Origin: Sipunculus nudus
Taxonomy: Eukaryota > Annelida > Sipuncula > Golfingiida > Sipunculidae
Assembly (NCBI GenBank): GCA_026874595.1
Contig: CM049308.1
Span: 17,048,001 to 17,112,000 of the forward strand
Direction of reading: 5' to 3'
Length of the DNA: 64,000 nt
Each line of letters starts with the position of its first letter. The first letter of the stretch is position 1. Positions 22,555-34,602 of the stretch are shown in pieces. A program made the translations under genes and the position numbers. The notes below the pieces were generated by a model, which was given only the letters and a program-made list of their open reading frames with translations, was not told the origin of the DNA and ran no database searches.

Positions 22555-23025
22555 ACAATAACAATAAAAAAAACAGTCCCTAGCTTTAATAATTTTTTGT
22601 GTTAAGTGACCTAATATTTTTTATGATTTTTTTACAAAGTGCAATATGTTTGGACTCGTAACTTTTTTAAATTGTAAAATACAGACCAAATTTCTTGCTT
22701 GTACAAAGGGACTATATAGAGGAATATTTATGATAAATATGAGAAAAAACAGATGAGTGGTTTGGATATTAGGCAGTCCTGAATTGTGAAAATAGTTTTT
22801 TAATAAAAAAAATTGAGGTTTTTCCTTAATTTCTCACTGGAACAAAGTTGTAAAAACCCAGTTTTTGGCTTTGTAGGAGATCTTCGGGACATCTAACATC
22901 ATGCCAAATTTTGGGTTCCTAGGTCTTACGGTTTCAAAACGTGCCACATCTACAGACAGACAGATGGACGACGGACAATAAACCACGACTATAGCTCAGA
23001 TGACTTATAGTCAGCTGAGCTAAAA
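22555..23025. repeat. intron repeat family ending in TCAGCTGAGCTAAAA, copy 1
   Basis: Shares with copies at 25035-25590 and 25720-26342 a series of segments: TTGTGTTAAGTGACC, TTTTTTACAAAGTGCA, GATATTAGGCAGTC, TTGAGGTTTTTCCTTAAT and AGGTCTTACGGTTTCAAAAC. It ends with an ACAGACAGACAGATGGACG run and TATAGCTCAGATGACTTA before TCAGCTGAGC. Confidence 0.75.
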
Positions 23026-23566
23026 AATACACTGAAATCCTATTATCACATCACCACCCCAATGAAGTGACAAATGTCCTCTGACCTCAATAAATATGCT
23101 CCAATTCTTCTGAGAACAATAATAAGGCGAGCCACCTTAGCGGTAAAATATTCACAATGAATTGAATATGCATAAAATTGCTGATAAAACTACTTAGAAG
23201 TTACTGTGGCAGCACCAAAGGATAACAGATGGACATAAGGATGGGTGCTACCCCTGCAATAATATAACCAATCCATTAGATGGATGTATAATAATACAAA
23301 TAATAGAAGGACAAACACAGGCATGCCCCTGCCATCATATGACCTATATGTACAATGGGTGTATAATGATACCATTAATGGATGGACATATATACAGATA
23401 TCTGTTAGATGTGTGTATAATAATACGACCCATCCATGAGACGGGTGTATTAAATTGAAACAAAATAATTAATACAAAGATACAAGATGGCACTGAAAGG
23501 AATGCAGTGCAAATGAAAATTGTAGAAAATCTGAGACGGACCTTTTAAAAATAAGTGACAACTGAC

Positions 23567-23635
23567 CTTCATCTGTGCTAATGACTTTGACAATTCCTGC
23601 CACTGTCACCATATCACCGGGTACACATGAATCAA
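23567..23635 (-). CDS. MCM8: MCM8 exon 11 (last one visible)
   Basis: Encodes DSCVPGDMVTVAGIVKVIST and ends in the codon after DE. Donor GTCAGT; 69 nt. It completes the OB-fold beta strands. The next expected exon, leading to the AAA+ domain, was not found. Confidence 0.9.
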
Positions 23636-26600
23636 CTGTCGAAAATATGGCAAGTTATTTACATGGTATTTGTTTATTATTATTAATATCTAGATCATTA
23701 TACACTTAAGAGTAAACAAGGGACCCATTGGTCACGGCGCTCAGCTGTTATATATGATAAAAAAATATGATTAAAAAATTAGGCACATGCTTGTGTGTGT
23801 GGAAATAAATATAAGCTATATTATGAGTTGTTGGTGTTTAGCTTATGTATGATTTTAATAGTATCTTTGGAAACAGGGAAGAGGATTGATTTCATTTATT
23901 TTATTAACAAATGGAGTGCTATTGTCACACATATTTTGACTTGGCCATATAACTTAAAAGCAGAACATATAATATAAGAGTTTAACTATTTATTAAAAAA
24001 ATTACAAATTGTCCAATATATAATTTTTATTAAAAATAATAAGAGAATTGTATGGTTTTTTAAAATAAAACAAAACTGAAATGATTATTAAAATAATATC
24101 AAAGAATATATTCATGGATGCATTCATGAATACATTTGGAAAGTATTTGCACTGGTATATATATACTTTCATTTTTACCTGAATTCCCATTCTTATGCAA
24201 GAAATTTTATAATGGAGTACATATTCATATTCGTATTCAAATACATTTGCAAAGTATTGCACCATGTCTGGTATTTATTCAGTTTTTACCAAACAATGAT
24301 GTTGAGAATCCATAATATACAAAATTCACACATTTAAATAATGATCATAAGTACCTGATTTTATGGCTTTTTTCATATTAAAAAAAATAAATGTAATATA
24401 TTCATTTTGTAACATATTCATCAATGTACACACTAGACACAGTAGGAATCTAGATTAATATTATCACCTGCATCTTTGTCTATCATTATTTTCTTTCATA
24501 TGATCCCTAATGATTAGTAATGAATTATATGATTTATTTTTTATTAAAATTTTCATTAAAATTGAACTGAAAAATACCATAGGTGACTGCATGGTGTTAT
24601 TTGGAATACATGACATTTTATCAATTGATACAAGATTCTTATATCATCAGTAACTGCAAGTTAATTTCCTGTTATTATCAACTAACAAATTCTTTTTTTA
24701 TTTTTCTTTAATTTGTTATTAAAAACCAATAAAAATTTATTAATTTATTGTTTATTATATTGTTAGTTAAAACTACTAGATGAGTTGGGTTGGACACCTG
24801 GATCAACTGTGGCTGGCCATAAGCTGCCTGGCTGCGCCAGTGTATGCCTCGCATCAAGCGTGCATAATTTGATGAAAGGTCAACAAGGTAAACAAACAGG
24901 AGACTCAAGAGGGGCTGGGGAGAGCTAAGGTCTGACATGGTCTCATAAAAACATTAATAAAAGCTACAATTTTTGGCCAATTTCTTTCAGCTTTCTAAAT
25001 TAAAAAACTGAAATCCTTATGTGTGCATGATATGAAAATTATATCAACAGTGCTCACAGGAAACAAACGTGCCATGGTCAAAGTTGGGCAAAATTTAAGG
25101 TACTAATTTTATATTTATACTAATAACATATAAAATTTGAAAAATTCAGAACTAATTTTGGGTATTCAATTGAATCTTGATAAAATAATGTTACATCCCT
25201 GACAAAAAATCTCTAGCTTCAGCAATCCTCTTGTTAAGGGAGTAAATATATTTCTTGATTTTTTACAAAGTGCATTATTTTTGGGCCCATAACTTAAAAC
25301 AATTACACAATACTGACATGATTTCTGGCATGTGCATAGAGACTGTATAGAAAAATATGTATATTATATATGATTAAAGTCAGATCAGTGGTTTTGATAT
25401 TAGGCAGTCTTGAAGTGTTACAATGGGTTTTAATGGAAAAATGAAGTTTTTCATTAATATCTCGAAGGTATTAAGTCCCAGTGACCAAATTCTTGGCATG
25501 GTGGGGGATTTTGGAGACATCAAATTGTATGCCAAATTTTAGGAACTGAGAGCTGAAGCTAGGGAGCTGAGCTCTAGCAAACTGTATAACACTAGCTTGA
25601 TGTAAACAATATGTTACATGGTGCTTGAAAACTTGAATAAAATCTACAGTTTATGATCATCTGGTTTCAAATTTTTGGTTTTAACAGACAAAATGCTAAC
25701 AAAAACATGCTGGGAAAATTAAATCCATAGTACTTACAGGAAAAAAACGTGCCATGGTCAAAGTTGGGCAAAATTTAAGGTACCAATTTTTTATTTTTGT
25801 TAATATTTCAAAAGATTTAAAAGATTTTGATCTAATTTTGGGTATACAATTCAATTTTGATTAATTAAAGTTATATTACTGGAAAAAAAGTTCATAGCTT
25901 TAACATGTTTTGTGTTAAGTGATCAAATATCTTTCCTGATTTTTTACAAAATGCATGTTTGGGCCAATAACTTTTTTAAATTATATAATACAGACATAAT
26001 TTCTGGCATGTACATAGGAACAATATAGGGGAATACTTATGGTAAATATGAGGAAAAATAGATGAGTAGTTTTGATATTAGGCAGTCCTGAAGTGTTAAA
26101 ATATTTTTTAAATAAAAAATTGAGGTTTTTCCTTAATTTCTCAAAGGAACGAAGCCGCAAAGACCCAGTTTTTCGGCTTGGTAGGAGATCTTGGGGACTT
26201 CAAACATTATGCCGAATTTTGGATTCCTAGGTCTTACGGTTTCAAAACGTGCCACATCTACGGACAGACGGACGGACAGACCGACGACGGACAATGGACC
26301 ACGACTATAGCTCAGATGACTTACAGTCAGCTGAGCTTAAAATCTTGAAGCAGATTAAGCTTTAAAGGGTGACATCCATATTTTTTACACATGTATGCAA
26401 AAAAAAGACTTTATTGGACAGAATTAATTACATAGGACAGAACATTTATAAAAGGATGGCAATCATACTTTTACCCATACAAAACACAGAGAGATTAATT
26501 ATAAGGTAAATTAAAGAATGCTTCAAACATTTCAGACTTTAAGATTTATGAAAACTGGAACTCTAGCTCATCTATAAAACATAATGAGTTTGATGTTGTG

Positions 26601-29600
26601 CATTCAAAAAAAGTGTTCTCAACCCTACTACTGTAAGACTTAAAGGCATTTCTCTGGAACTTTGGCCACAATCTAGATTACTATGATGAAATAAGATCAC
26701 AAGATTTTAAGGAAACCCAGTACAGTGACTTCATCCCAGCCAGGTTTATAAGTATCAGTATATAAATTTAGCAACAACCTTGCTCAGTGCTCAGTGCTCA
26801 GTGAATATAACCCAATCTTTGAAAGTGGCAGAAGCTGGCAATTAGCAGAGGAAATGCTGGCTTTAGGACTTACAAGTTTGTACAAGAAAACAGAAATAGA
26901 TTACCAAGGTCTTGGGTCAGATGACAGTCAACTGTCCTTGGGATTCTGCCGGATTCTCGATGCTCTGAGCTGATGATCTCTTGCACTCTACAAATTTTCA
27001 ACAATATATAACATAACCCTGTATATATATTTTCTGAATATAACATAGTTTACCACCTTGTGCTCTAAGAATGTCGCTTTTATAAATTTTTCAAATTAAA
27101 TTTGAAAATATTTTGTTATCAGAGTGAGTTTAAGAAATATGATAATTTACAATATAATTAATGAATAGTGACCAAAGGGTCATGACACTAAGATATAAGC
27201 AGCATGCCTTCTTACCAAACGTTTACAACTGTTACTCACTCTTTTGAAGAATTGTGTAATTTTTGTTCAAACATGTCATCTGTCAGCCTAAAAATCACTA
27301 TTGAACTTATGTTTAATAGGAACTGGGACAAAGGCCCATCACTTTAGAAAAGCACGACTTAAAAGTCAGTTGAGCTAAAGTTCTAGTTTGCCCGAAAAAG
27401 ATGGTACATTTCAAGGCATCCCCTGCTTTAGTTTTTGTGAAATTGAAGCTTTTATATGGATTTTATACCAATAAATAATTTGTTAGCTAAATTTTAAGTC
27501 ATAACCAATCTAATTTTATTCAAACGTTCCATGTTGCCCATGAAATACAGTAAAATTTAGCCAAACCAGAATCACTTTGGCAGGTCCTGCAGGTGGTTGT
27601 GTGAGTGAGTTTTCCCTGTATATGTATTCTATATCAGTATTATCAGCTAAAGTATGTGTAGACTGTTAAACAGTAACATAAATGTATGCTGTTAGTCTCA
27701 AATTCATTTTGAGCATCAACCTAAAATCTAAAAAATAAGGGAGGGGGGTGTTTGAGAAACTGAAGTTTTAATATAGACTTCTAAGATGGCTTTTTAAGAT
27801 GGATACAGCAGTTAATTTCTGAGTTGATCAGGTGATTATATAAAAAATTTTGCATGATGATAAGTACACGTGTGAACATGATGTACATTCATTCAATTTA
27901 AGGTCTAATTGTTAATTCTGTTTAATCGTCTTGAACCATCCTAATAACAGTGACCTAATTTCCTGTTTTCCCTGAGATTTCACCAAGACTTGTCTAATTG
28001 TTAAGCATAAACTTTCTTACGTGTAATAATTGTGATATGCCCTAGATGGGCAGATAGGCAAAATGATAGACAGAGACCCTCCACTACTGCTAAGCTTGAC
28101 TGAATACCTGCTCAGCTTATAAAAAATTTGATTTAATCTGAATTTTAAATATAAAATGTTTAAAGAATTAAATTGACATTTAAGCCCAAACAGTAAGGGC
28201 TAATTAAAACATACATGGCCCTGATACTCACCGAACAACCTGCCAGTCGATAGTATCTGTGAGAGTATGGTTTCTTTTCGGGTTAAAAGATTTGCTCCGG
28301 CAACCTTCTGATGGACACTAAAATATAAAGAAAAGATACATCCATACTGTCATCATATATTGTTGGTGGGAACATTTGGGAGAGATTCAAGGTAATCTTT
28401 AAGTAGTTGCACTCAATCCCATTGGTGCCTGTATCATGTGATATATATGTGCATATTCAGTGTCAACAAGAATACGGCTAGTCGACAAGCGACTCCGTGT
28501 ATCCGCCATAATAAGAGTAGGAAGGGTTAAGTGAGGCATGGATTGAGTGGCAGGGGGAAATAGAGTTACATGTGTTACATATTAGAATGGATGTCTGCCA
28601 CGTAAACATGGTTGTAGGTTGCGCCACCTGTTATTTTAACAAACACTACCCAAGATGTATACACATGCAAAATTTCAGGTCAAATCACTGCAGGAAAAGT
28701 CAAATCACTGCAGAGATATGAGTGATTTTATCCCTAAGCAGACAAACAGATGGACATTGTGCAAAAATGGCTGCAGGTGGCGCCACCATTTTTGTGTATG
28801 TTATAAAGCTATACAAGGGCTACATTTGTGTATTTTTTTTTTCCCTGATTGGTCAAACGAGTCCGGAGATATAAGCATTAATGTCTGCAGCGTGAACGTG
28901 AATGTAGGTGGCGCCACCTGTCATAAAATCAAGAAAGCTATCCAGGATGTATATGCATGCCAAATTACAGGTAATTTGGTCAAACCACTGTAGAGATATG
29001 AGTGATTTTAACCCAAGGCAGACAAACAGATGGACGCTGTGCAAAAATGGCTGCAGGGGGCACCACCATTTTTGTGTATGTTATAAGCTATCCAAGGGCT
29101 ACATTTGTGTAAAAAGTTTTTCCTGATAGGTCGAACGAGTACGGAGATATAAGCTTTGATGTCTTCAGCGTGAATGTGAATGTAGGTGGCGCCACCTGTC
29201 ATAAAATCAAGAAAGCTTTGCAGGATGTATACGCATGCCAAATTTCAGGTAATTAGGTCAAACCACTGCAGAGATATGAGTGATTTTAACCCACAGCAGA
29301 AAAACGGACGCTGTGCAAAAATGGCTACAGGTGGCACCACCATTTTTGTGTATGTCAAATGGTTCTCGAGATATGAGCTTGGATGTCATGCAGCGTGAAT
29401 GTAGGTGGCGCCACCTGTCATAAAATCAAGAAAGCTATCTAGGATGTATACGCATGCCGAATTTCAGGTGTATTAGTCAAACCACTGCAGAGATATGAGT
29501 GATTTTAACCAAAGGTAGATAAACAGATGGACACTGTGCAAAAATGGCTGCAGATGGCGCCCCCATTCTTTGTGTATGTTATAAAGCTATCCAAGGGCTA

Positions 29601-32600
29601 CATTTGTACAAAATTTTTTTCCTGATCAGTTTAACGGTTCACATGTGACCCAATAATTGGTGTAAGTTTAGGAAAAATCTGTTCAGTAGTCTCAGAGGAG
29701 TTCTCCGGAAATGGACGTGGCAGCGGCGGCGGAACCCAGTCAAAAACATAGTATTCTACAAAACTTCGTTTTGGCGGATACAATTAAATAGGTCAAACAA
29801 ATATCTCAAACAGAGAAAAGATACAAAGCTTGAACCTTATAAGGTTACAGCACTTGGCTGTACCTGGGCAACAATGATCAACCCTCATCATGCTGTGGGG
29901 TATCTTAGGGCTCACAATCCAAACTGATGTGCAAAATTTATTTGAAATAAGGAAGCTTTCTAGTACAATCCTGGTAGGATTGTCACAAGGGTTTACAATA
30001 CAGATTTTGAGACACTTTGTCCTTCTCCAAGTTAACTATAATTATACACAACCAGTATTTCATGAAGGAGGAGCGATTCTAGTGCAATTTAGACCGATTT
30101 GGACTTGCACAAGATAATTCATTGCTTAGCATTCACTGAATGTTTCATCAAAATCCATTATATTCCTCCCAAGTTAATATGGCAGAACCACAAAAAAGAC
30201 CACTTCTGACATAATTAAATATGCATAACTTAGCCAAGAATAAAACATGAGCAAGATACTTCATTGGTAAGAAATATGTTGTGAGTTTCAAGAAAATTCA
30301 TCAAATTACTCAGTTACTGCAGTGACACCCAAGGTAATGGCAGGACAGACCTACAGACACTGTCTATACCATAATGCAAAATTTCTGCAAAATCTTTAAA
30401 GATTTATAACAGATGACAACTAAAAAGACCTAATAGGATAAACTACACTTGATGTTTTTGCTCACCTTGGTTGGTATAACATACTTTCCCTCAGGTAGTG
30501 TTTCTGCCTGTTAGTGATAAATGAGAAATATTACATGATACAAATGATGATAGTGATGTGTTACAATACTTGATGAGTTACAATACTTATAAATTAGTAA
30601 ATATAACTTGGTTATTATGATCTATTTTTTCTGTGATAATCACTATTCAGATTGAGTAGCATCCAGCCATTTAAAATAACTAGTCTTGTTATACTGAACT
30701 AGTTTCTGTAACTTCAACCAATTAATGGAATCTCAAAGCCATTGAGGAATTACAGGCCATCATTTTATAATGGAATAAATCAATGTAAATTAGAAATTAA
30801 ATATGCAATGGAATATTAATATTTTTACATGCACTTCAGACAGATAAATTTCTCTTCTTTGCAAATTTCTTTTTAGATTATTTAATTATTAATCAAATCA
30901 TCAGTTCAGTGAAATTTTACCCATATAGCACCTGATGTATACCTACTTTGCTGAGCATATGAATGATAATTTACTACAAATATTTAAGATATTGATCATG
31001 CATACTTACAAAAATACCAGCACAATTTGTACACTGGAATGCCATCTTAGTACACATAGGTTTCACATTGCTCACACGGACCACCGTGCCTTTCACAGAT
31101 ATAAACTTTCCTGGAAACAATAAATCATTTACGCTGTAAACATTTATTATCCAAGACTGTAATCAAATCATGCAAAATAAATTTTATTCCAGGCTGTCTT
31201 CTTGACATGTGCTGCCTAAACAAGATAACGGAAGATATATTAAATGGAAATTGCAATCAAACTGAGAAATATTAAGTTTAATAATTAAAATAGTTAATTT
31301 TGATCACTTTGTGTAACAGTTAATGTTAAAACAGTCAATTAACTGTAAAGGTCTAAAATACAATTCAGGGTCTTAAATATTAAACTTTATGTATTTAAGC
31401 AAACCCTAGCATAATTTCTATTATGTCCATGCTGCTTCCCCATACATACACATAAGCATACTGGTCCATCTTGGTGCTTGAATACTACAGAAGTGAGATG
31501 TATCACTCAAAGTAACTCAACATTAGACAGCTAAAGCATCCTTAAGCCGTTGGCCTGCATTTGTTCTCGTGTTGTGACTAGCTCACAGCATATCTGAGCT
31601 TGAGCATGAATGACTTAGTTTTACATCAACTGATGCTACTGACTATGTAAGAATCACTGAAGTGAAAATATAATCATCAAACTTTTACCAGAGGTTATAA
31701 GACTGGGACAGTATTTACAAACCATAGCAGTTGGCCCTCAGCTGTTTTAGTGGTGTGACTGGCTCAAAGCCTGCTACACGTGCATAAATGACTGCCACAT
31801 CAACAGGTGCTGGTGGAGGGAGGGCTGCAGCTTCATCGCCCTCTACTGGCTCAGGCTTGTTCAGTTCTACAGAGATCAGCTGCAAAGAATCAAACAATGA
31901 CACAGTCTCATCACACACAATGGTGATTACACAGCTTATTTATCAAGTTATCAACCCATCTAAGCATATACAGTAAAACCTCCCATGTCCTTGATCACCT
32001 TAGTTTAGAAACCACCTCAAAATAACGAGAGTTCTCACAGTCAAAGTTCTCACAGTCAAAGTTCTCACAGTCAAAATTAATTTTTTGCTCTGTAAAATAA
32101 GACCTCGTTTAGAACCTCCACAAAAATGTGACCACTTTTGGAGTTCCCTTTGGTGGTTGTAATTCAGAGGTTTAACTGTATATGTAAATTTGCGTTTATG
32201 CCTTACAATTATACATGTTGAATAAAACTGCATTTTCATGGATGTAACATACATTGATAATTTTATATATACATATTAAAACAGACATATATATATGAAA
32301 CATACAGGGATTTAAGGAATCTTTTTGATTTACTGCTGCAATATATTGTCAAGAATGAAGGTATGAGTGCTATTTTATGAACAATGCAGCAAAATAACAG
32401 GGGTGCATGTTCTGTTGAGCATACAATGATATATACAAATGTGTGATAAGGTGCAATCGAAGATAATATAAACTGTTATTTAAATCTACCTGATGCATTG
32501 CCAAACCCATGCACTTGAGGATCTTTTCTGGGTTGTTTTGCAGTTCACTTTGAAATTCTGGTATGCTCTCTGTTAAAACTGTACAGAAAAATTAAGGTGA

Positions 32601-34564
32601 ATTTTGTTAATTACACTAAAGCATTCATGTATGAATAGATGCCCAACTCAAGCAATCAAACTGTAAATGTGTAAGTAGATCCAAATCTAAATCAAGTTAT
32701 GTTTAATTTTTAACATCATATATCATTTCCATGATTATATTTCATAAATTCCAACAGCTCAGCTAAGCACCAGAGGTACAAGTTTTCTATACAACCATTT
32801 CCTGATAAACTTAACCTGTTTTCTTTCTCATCATTTTCTTTCCTCATAAAATGTGATATTGAAATATAAACAAATACAATAATCCAGAGCATTCTCCAGG
32901 GTATATATGTTATATCACAGGTCCTTAATTATTTACATAATATTTTGAAAATAAACATCTTTAATATTTATATGATACTCAACACTTTACCTTGGTCAGC
33001 AACGAGTTCCTTGAAGTCCACTTGAAAACTGCCCTTTTCTTCTATTTCATTCTGGAAAGATTATTTAAAAAAAAAGATAACATATATGGAGCTGATTGTG
33101 GTTTATTTTAATCTTATTTAATAAAGTAAATTCAATGTATTAAAATTCAACAGCTCTATGGCACTGTACATAATCAGATACATTAGAATAATTTGAAATA
33201 GTTGAGAATCAGATATTACATATAAAATTACAAGAAAATAGATTTGCAGCATACTAGATAACTTAGAATTCAAACATTAAGTGGAAATCAAAGTAGCTGA
33301 CAATGACTATTTACATGCCAACTGGTAAAGGTGTGTTTTCAGCACTCTTTAAAATACTGCACACTACAAGCATCTTTGATACATTGAGGAAAATTTACTT
33401 GTATTACATTACAAATAAATGATGATAAGCCCTTAAACTTTACACAATGTATTCATCCAGGGCAATACTTACCAAATTATACAGTGCTTTCCAGCTGAGA
33501 AAAAACTTTTCAAATGTCTGTAGCTTTGTGACTGTTGGTGAACGATCAGAATACCCTTTAAAATTAAATAAAATAAAGTCATACAAAAACACATATATTA
33601 TTTATACTTCTTAATTCTAAATTCAAACTCATGGGCTATTCATGCTGTTTTCCTATAGCCAAGCAATTAAAAAATAGGGCTTCAGCAGCACATCTCAAAG
33701 ATCAGTATGCTTACAGAATATGAAATATCCCCAACAATCCAACAGTAACATTTAAAATATCTGTACTTGTAATATCAAAAATTTCTATTTAAACTTTATG
33801 TATATTTATATCTTTGGGAATCAAAATTGAAGAAATTATAACCTCTTTATAAAAAGTTCCAATATTATCGTTTACTGATCATTAACAGTTTTCTGACCAT
33901 ATACATTTTACTTACCCTCACTGGGGAAGTACAGATTCCAGCCTTTATATGGAGAGTTGTTATCAAGAGTTGTCTGAATCAGGTGTGGTTCAGATGACCG
34001 AGGGGCTGACCCTCCTGATCCACCTGAGAGAGATAACATGTGTACATAAATGTTATGTATTTTGCCTTTTACACACTAACAAATCTATCTAGTAAGTTGT
34101 CTCATTTGCACAATGCCTGTATAAACAATCCTTTCTTTCACAAATTAAATCATGACTCAAATGAAACCGGTAATTATTACCTATGGCCTGCAGGAATTGC
34201 ATGATTTTGAAATTGTAAATGCAGACATATTAAGTAGTATTTCACATGAATGAATGATACTTTTATTAAACTGCAGAAACAGGTAACAATTATAGAACAA
34301 GGGCCAGTCAAAAACCTTTCTTGCATGATACATTTTACAATACACACAAAGACATAAGCAATACAGAATTTATACATGTAACTGAACATTTTTTCCTCAA
34401 AATACCGTACCTCTCCCCCTGCCTCTCCACCTTCCTCCTCTCCAGTTATTGTAGTAACCCCGCCCACCTCTTCCATAGCCCCGCCCACCTCTGCTGTAGC
34501 CCCGCCCAACATGCTGGCTTCCTCCCCTCCCATGGTTGCCTCCTGTGCTGCTGACCTGACTCAT
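23567..34564 (-). CDS. MCM8: MCM8 helicase, N-terminal half (11 exons)
   Basis: MCM8 works with MCM9 in homologous recombination and crosslink repair in the nucleus. Eleven minus-strand exons splice in phase into 344 codons: 34564-34411, 34023-33916, 33555-33473, 33051-32991, 32578-32490, 31879-31723, 31110-31010, 30507-30466, 28317-28232, 26987-26905 and 23635-23567. All introns start GT and end AG. Diagnostic parts are an RGG-rich start, PYKGWNLYF, LQTFEKFF, GSFQVDFKELV, KCMGLAMHQ, LKQLRANCYGKF, KGTVVRVSNVKPMCTKMAF, a zinc-finger pair (CTNC and CPSEGC), SGRIPRT and VDSCVPGDMVTVAGIVKV, the MCM8 OB-fold. The protein normally exceeds 800 residues; the AAA+ ATPase exons (Walker A, Walker B, arginine finger) and the C-terminus are not seen between 23566 and 1. 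Either the next intron is very long or the gene or assembly is broken here. Confidence 0.93.
25035..25590. repeat. intron repeat family, copy 2
   Basis: Same segment order as the copies at 22555 and 25720, including AACGTGCCATGGTCAAAGTT near its start, but lacking the GGACAGACGG tail. Confidence 0.7.
25720..26342. repeat. intron repeat family, copy 3
   Basis: Most complete copy. It begins with CAGGAAAAAAACGTGCC, carries the shared segments and ends in ACGGACAGACGGACGGACAG, then GCTCAGATGACTTACAG and TCAGCTGAGC. Confidence 0.75.
26905..26987 (-). CDS. MCM8: MCM8 exon 10
   Basis: Encodes VQEIISSEHRESGRIPRTVD, then CHLTQDL, matching the IQEL...GRIPRTIEC block. The acceptor choice (first of two AG in TAGAG) is set by phase. 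Donor GTAATC; 83 nt. Confidence 0.9.
28232..28317 (-). CDS. MCM8: MCM8 exon 9 (second zinc ligands)
   Basis: Encodes CPSEGCRSKSFNPKRNHTLT, then DTIDWQVVR. The two Cys complete the zinc finger. Acceptor ATTTTAG and donor GTGAGT; 86 nt. Confidence 0.92.
28471..29787 (+). repeat. array of ~280-bp monomers with paired GGTGGCGCCACC palindromes, array 1
   Basis: Lies in MCM8 intron 8. It has a unique head with a hairpin (TAGTCG-ACAAG-CGACT at 28479), then 3-4 monomers, then a unique tail from CACATGTGACCCAATAATTG through AGTCTCAGAGGAGTTCTCCG and GGCAGCGGCGGCGGAACC to TTTTGGCGGATACAAT. Full or near copies of GGTGGCGCCACC lie at 28776, 28907, 29185 and 29404. Other monomer landmarks are CACTGCAGAGATATGAGTGA and AAACAGATGGACGCTGTGCA. 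The same head, monomers and tail occur at 37418-39265, so this is a mobile unit carrying its own satellite. Confidence 0.85.
30466..30507 (-). CDS. MCM8: MCM8 exon 8 (42-nt micro-exon)
   Basis: Encodes AETLPEGKYVIPTK, in phase 0 at both ends. It aligns with the DGKYSLPTK-like stretch between the two zinc-finger halves in vertebrate MCM8. Acceptor CTAACAG and donor GTGAGC. Confidence 0.88.
31010..31110 (-). CDS. MCM8: MCM8 exon 7 (OB-fold start, first zinc ligands)
   Basis: Encodes KFISVKGTVVRVSNVKPMCT, then KMAFQCTNCAGIF, with the CxxC half of the MCM zinc finger. Acceptor TTTCCAG and donor GTAAGT; 101 nt. Confidence 0.92.
31723..31879 (-). CDS. MCM8: MCM8 exon 6
   Basis: Encodes a proline-rich linker (AAALPPPAPVD), then VIYARVAGFEPVTPLKQLRA. 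It ends within the codon of the Gly after NCY. Acceptor TTTGCAG; 157 nt. Confidence 0.9.
31971..32178. mobile_element. mariner-type MITE, 208 bp, TA target duplication
   Basis: Inverted ends CAGTAAAACCTCC and GAGGTTTAACTG are flanked on both sides by TA (31969-31970 and 32179-32180), the target duplication of Tc1/mariner elements. It holds three tandem copies of a 15-bp unit (AGTTCTCACAGTCAA) at about 32029-32073. Non-coding, in MCM8 intron 5. Confidence 0.75.
32490..32578 (-). CDS. MCM8: MCM8 exon 5
   Basis: Encodes LTESIPEFQSELQNNPEKIL then KCMGLAMHQ. Acceptor TGTACAG and donor GTAGAT; 89 nt, phase checked. Confidence 0.9.
32991..33051 (-). CDS. MCM8: MCM8 exon 4
   Basis: Encodes NEIEEKGSFQVDFKELVADQ; the VDFKEL block is typical of MCM8. 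Donor GTAAAG; 61 nt. Confidence 0.9.
33473..33555 (-). CDS. MCM8: MCM8 exon 3
   Basis: Encodes YSDRSPTVTKLQTFEKFFLS, matching the MCM8 helical N-terminal domain. Donor GTAAGT; 83 nt. Confidence 0.9.
33916..34023 (-). CDS. MCM8: MCM8 exon 2 (PYKGW motif)
   Basis: Acceptor CTCTCAG and donor GTAAGT. Encodes IQTTLDNNSPYKGWNLYFPS, matching the MCM8-specific segment before the first helical domain. 108 nt, phase consistent with neighbours. Confidence 0.9.
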
Positions 34565-34602
34565 GACTGTCAAGTGGTCACTTCAATCACTGTCCATGCC
34601 AT
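34411..34602 (-). CDS. MCM8: MCM8 exon with start codon, 5'UTR part and RGG-rich N-terminus
   Basis: The coding start ATG is at 34564-34562. It reads MSQVSSTGGNHGRGGSQHVG followed by repeats of RGG, RGY and GRG, as in the N-termini of animal MCM8 proteins. The exon begins after a TTTTGACAG acceptor at 34603, so a 5'UTR exon must lie further right. The 38 nt of 5'UTR carry an upstream ATG with a 10-codon frame ending at 34570. Confidence 0.88.

Larger units (their letters stand above)
23636..26904 (-). other. MCM8 intron 10
   Basis: AT-rich intron of 3.3 kb containing two copies of the TCAGCTGAGC-ended repeat family (25035-25590 and 25720-26342). No other feature supported. Confidence 0.75.

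Noticed and set aside
34177-34533. Minus-strand 118-codon frame at the start of MCM8.
   Set aside because: It is the wrong frame of the RGG-rich exon; the correct frame splices in phase into the MCM8 protein.
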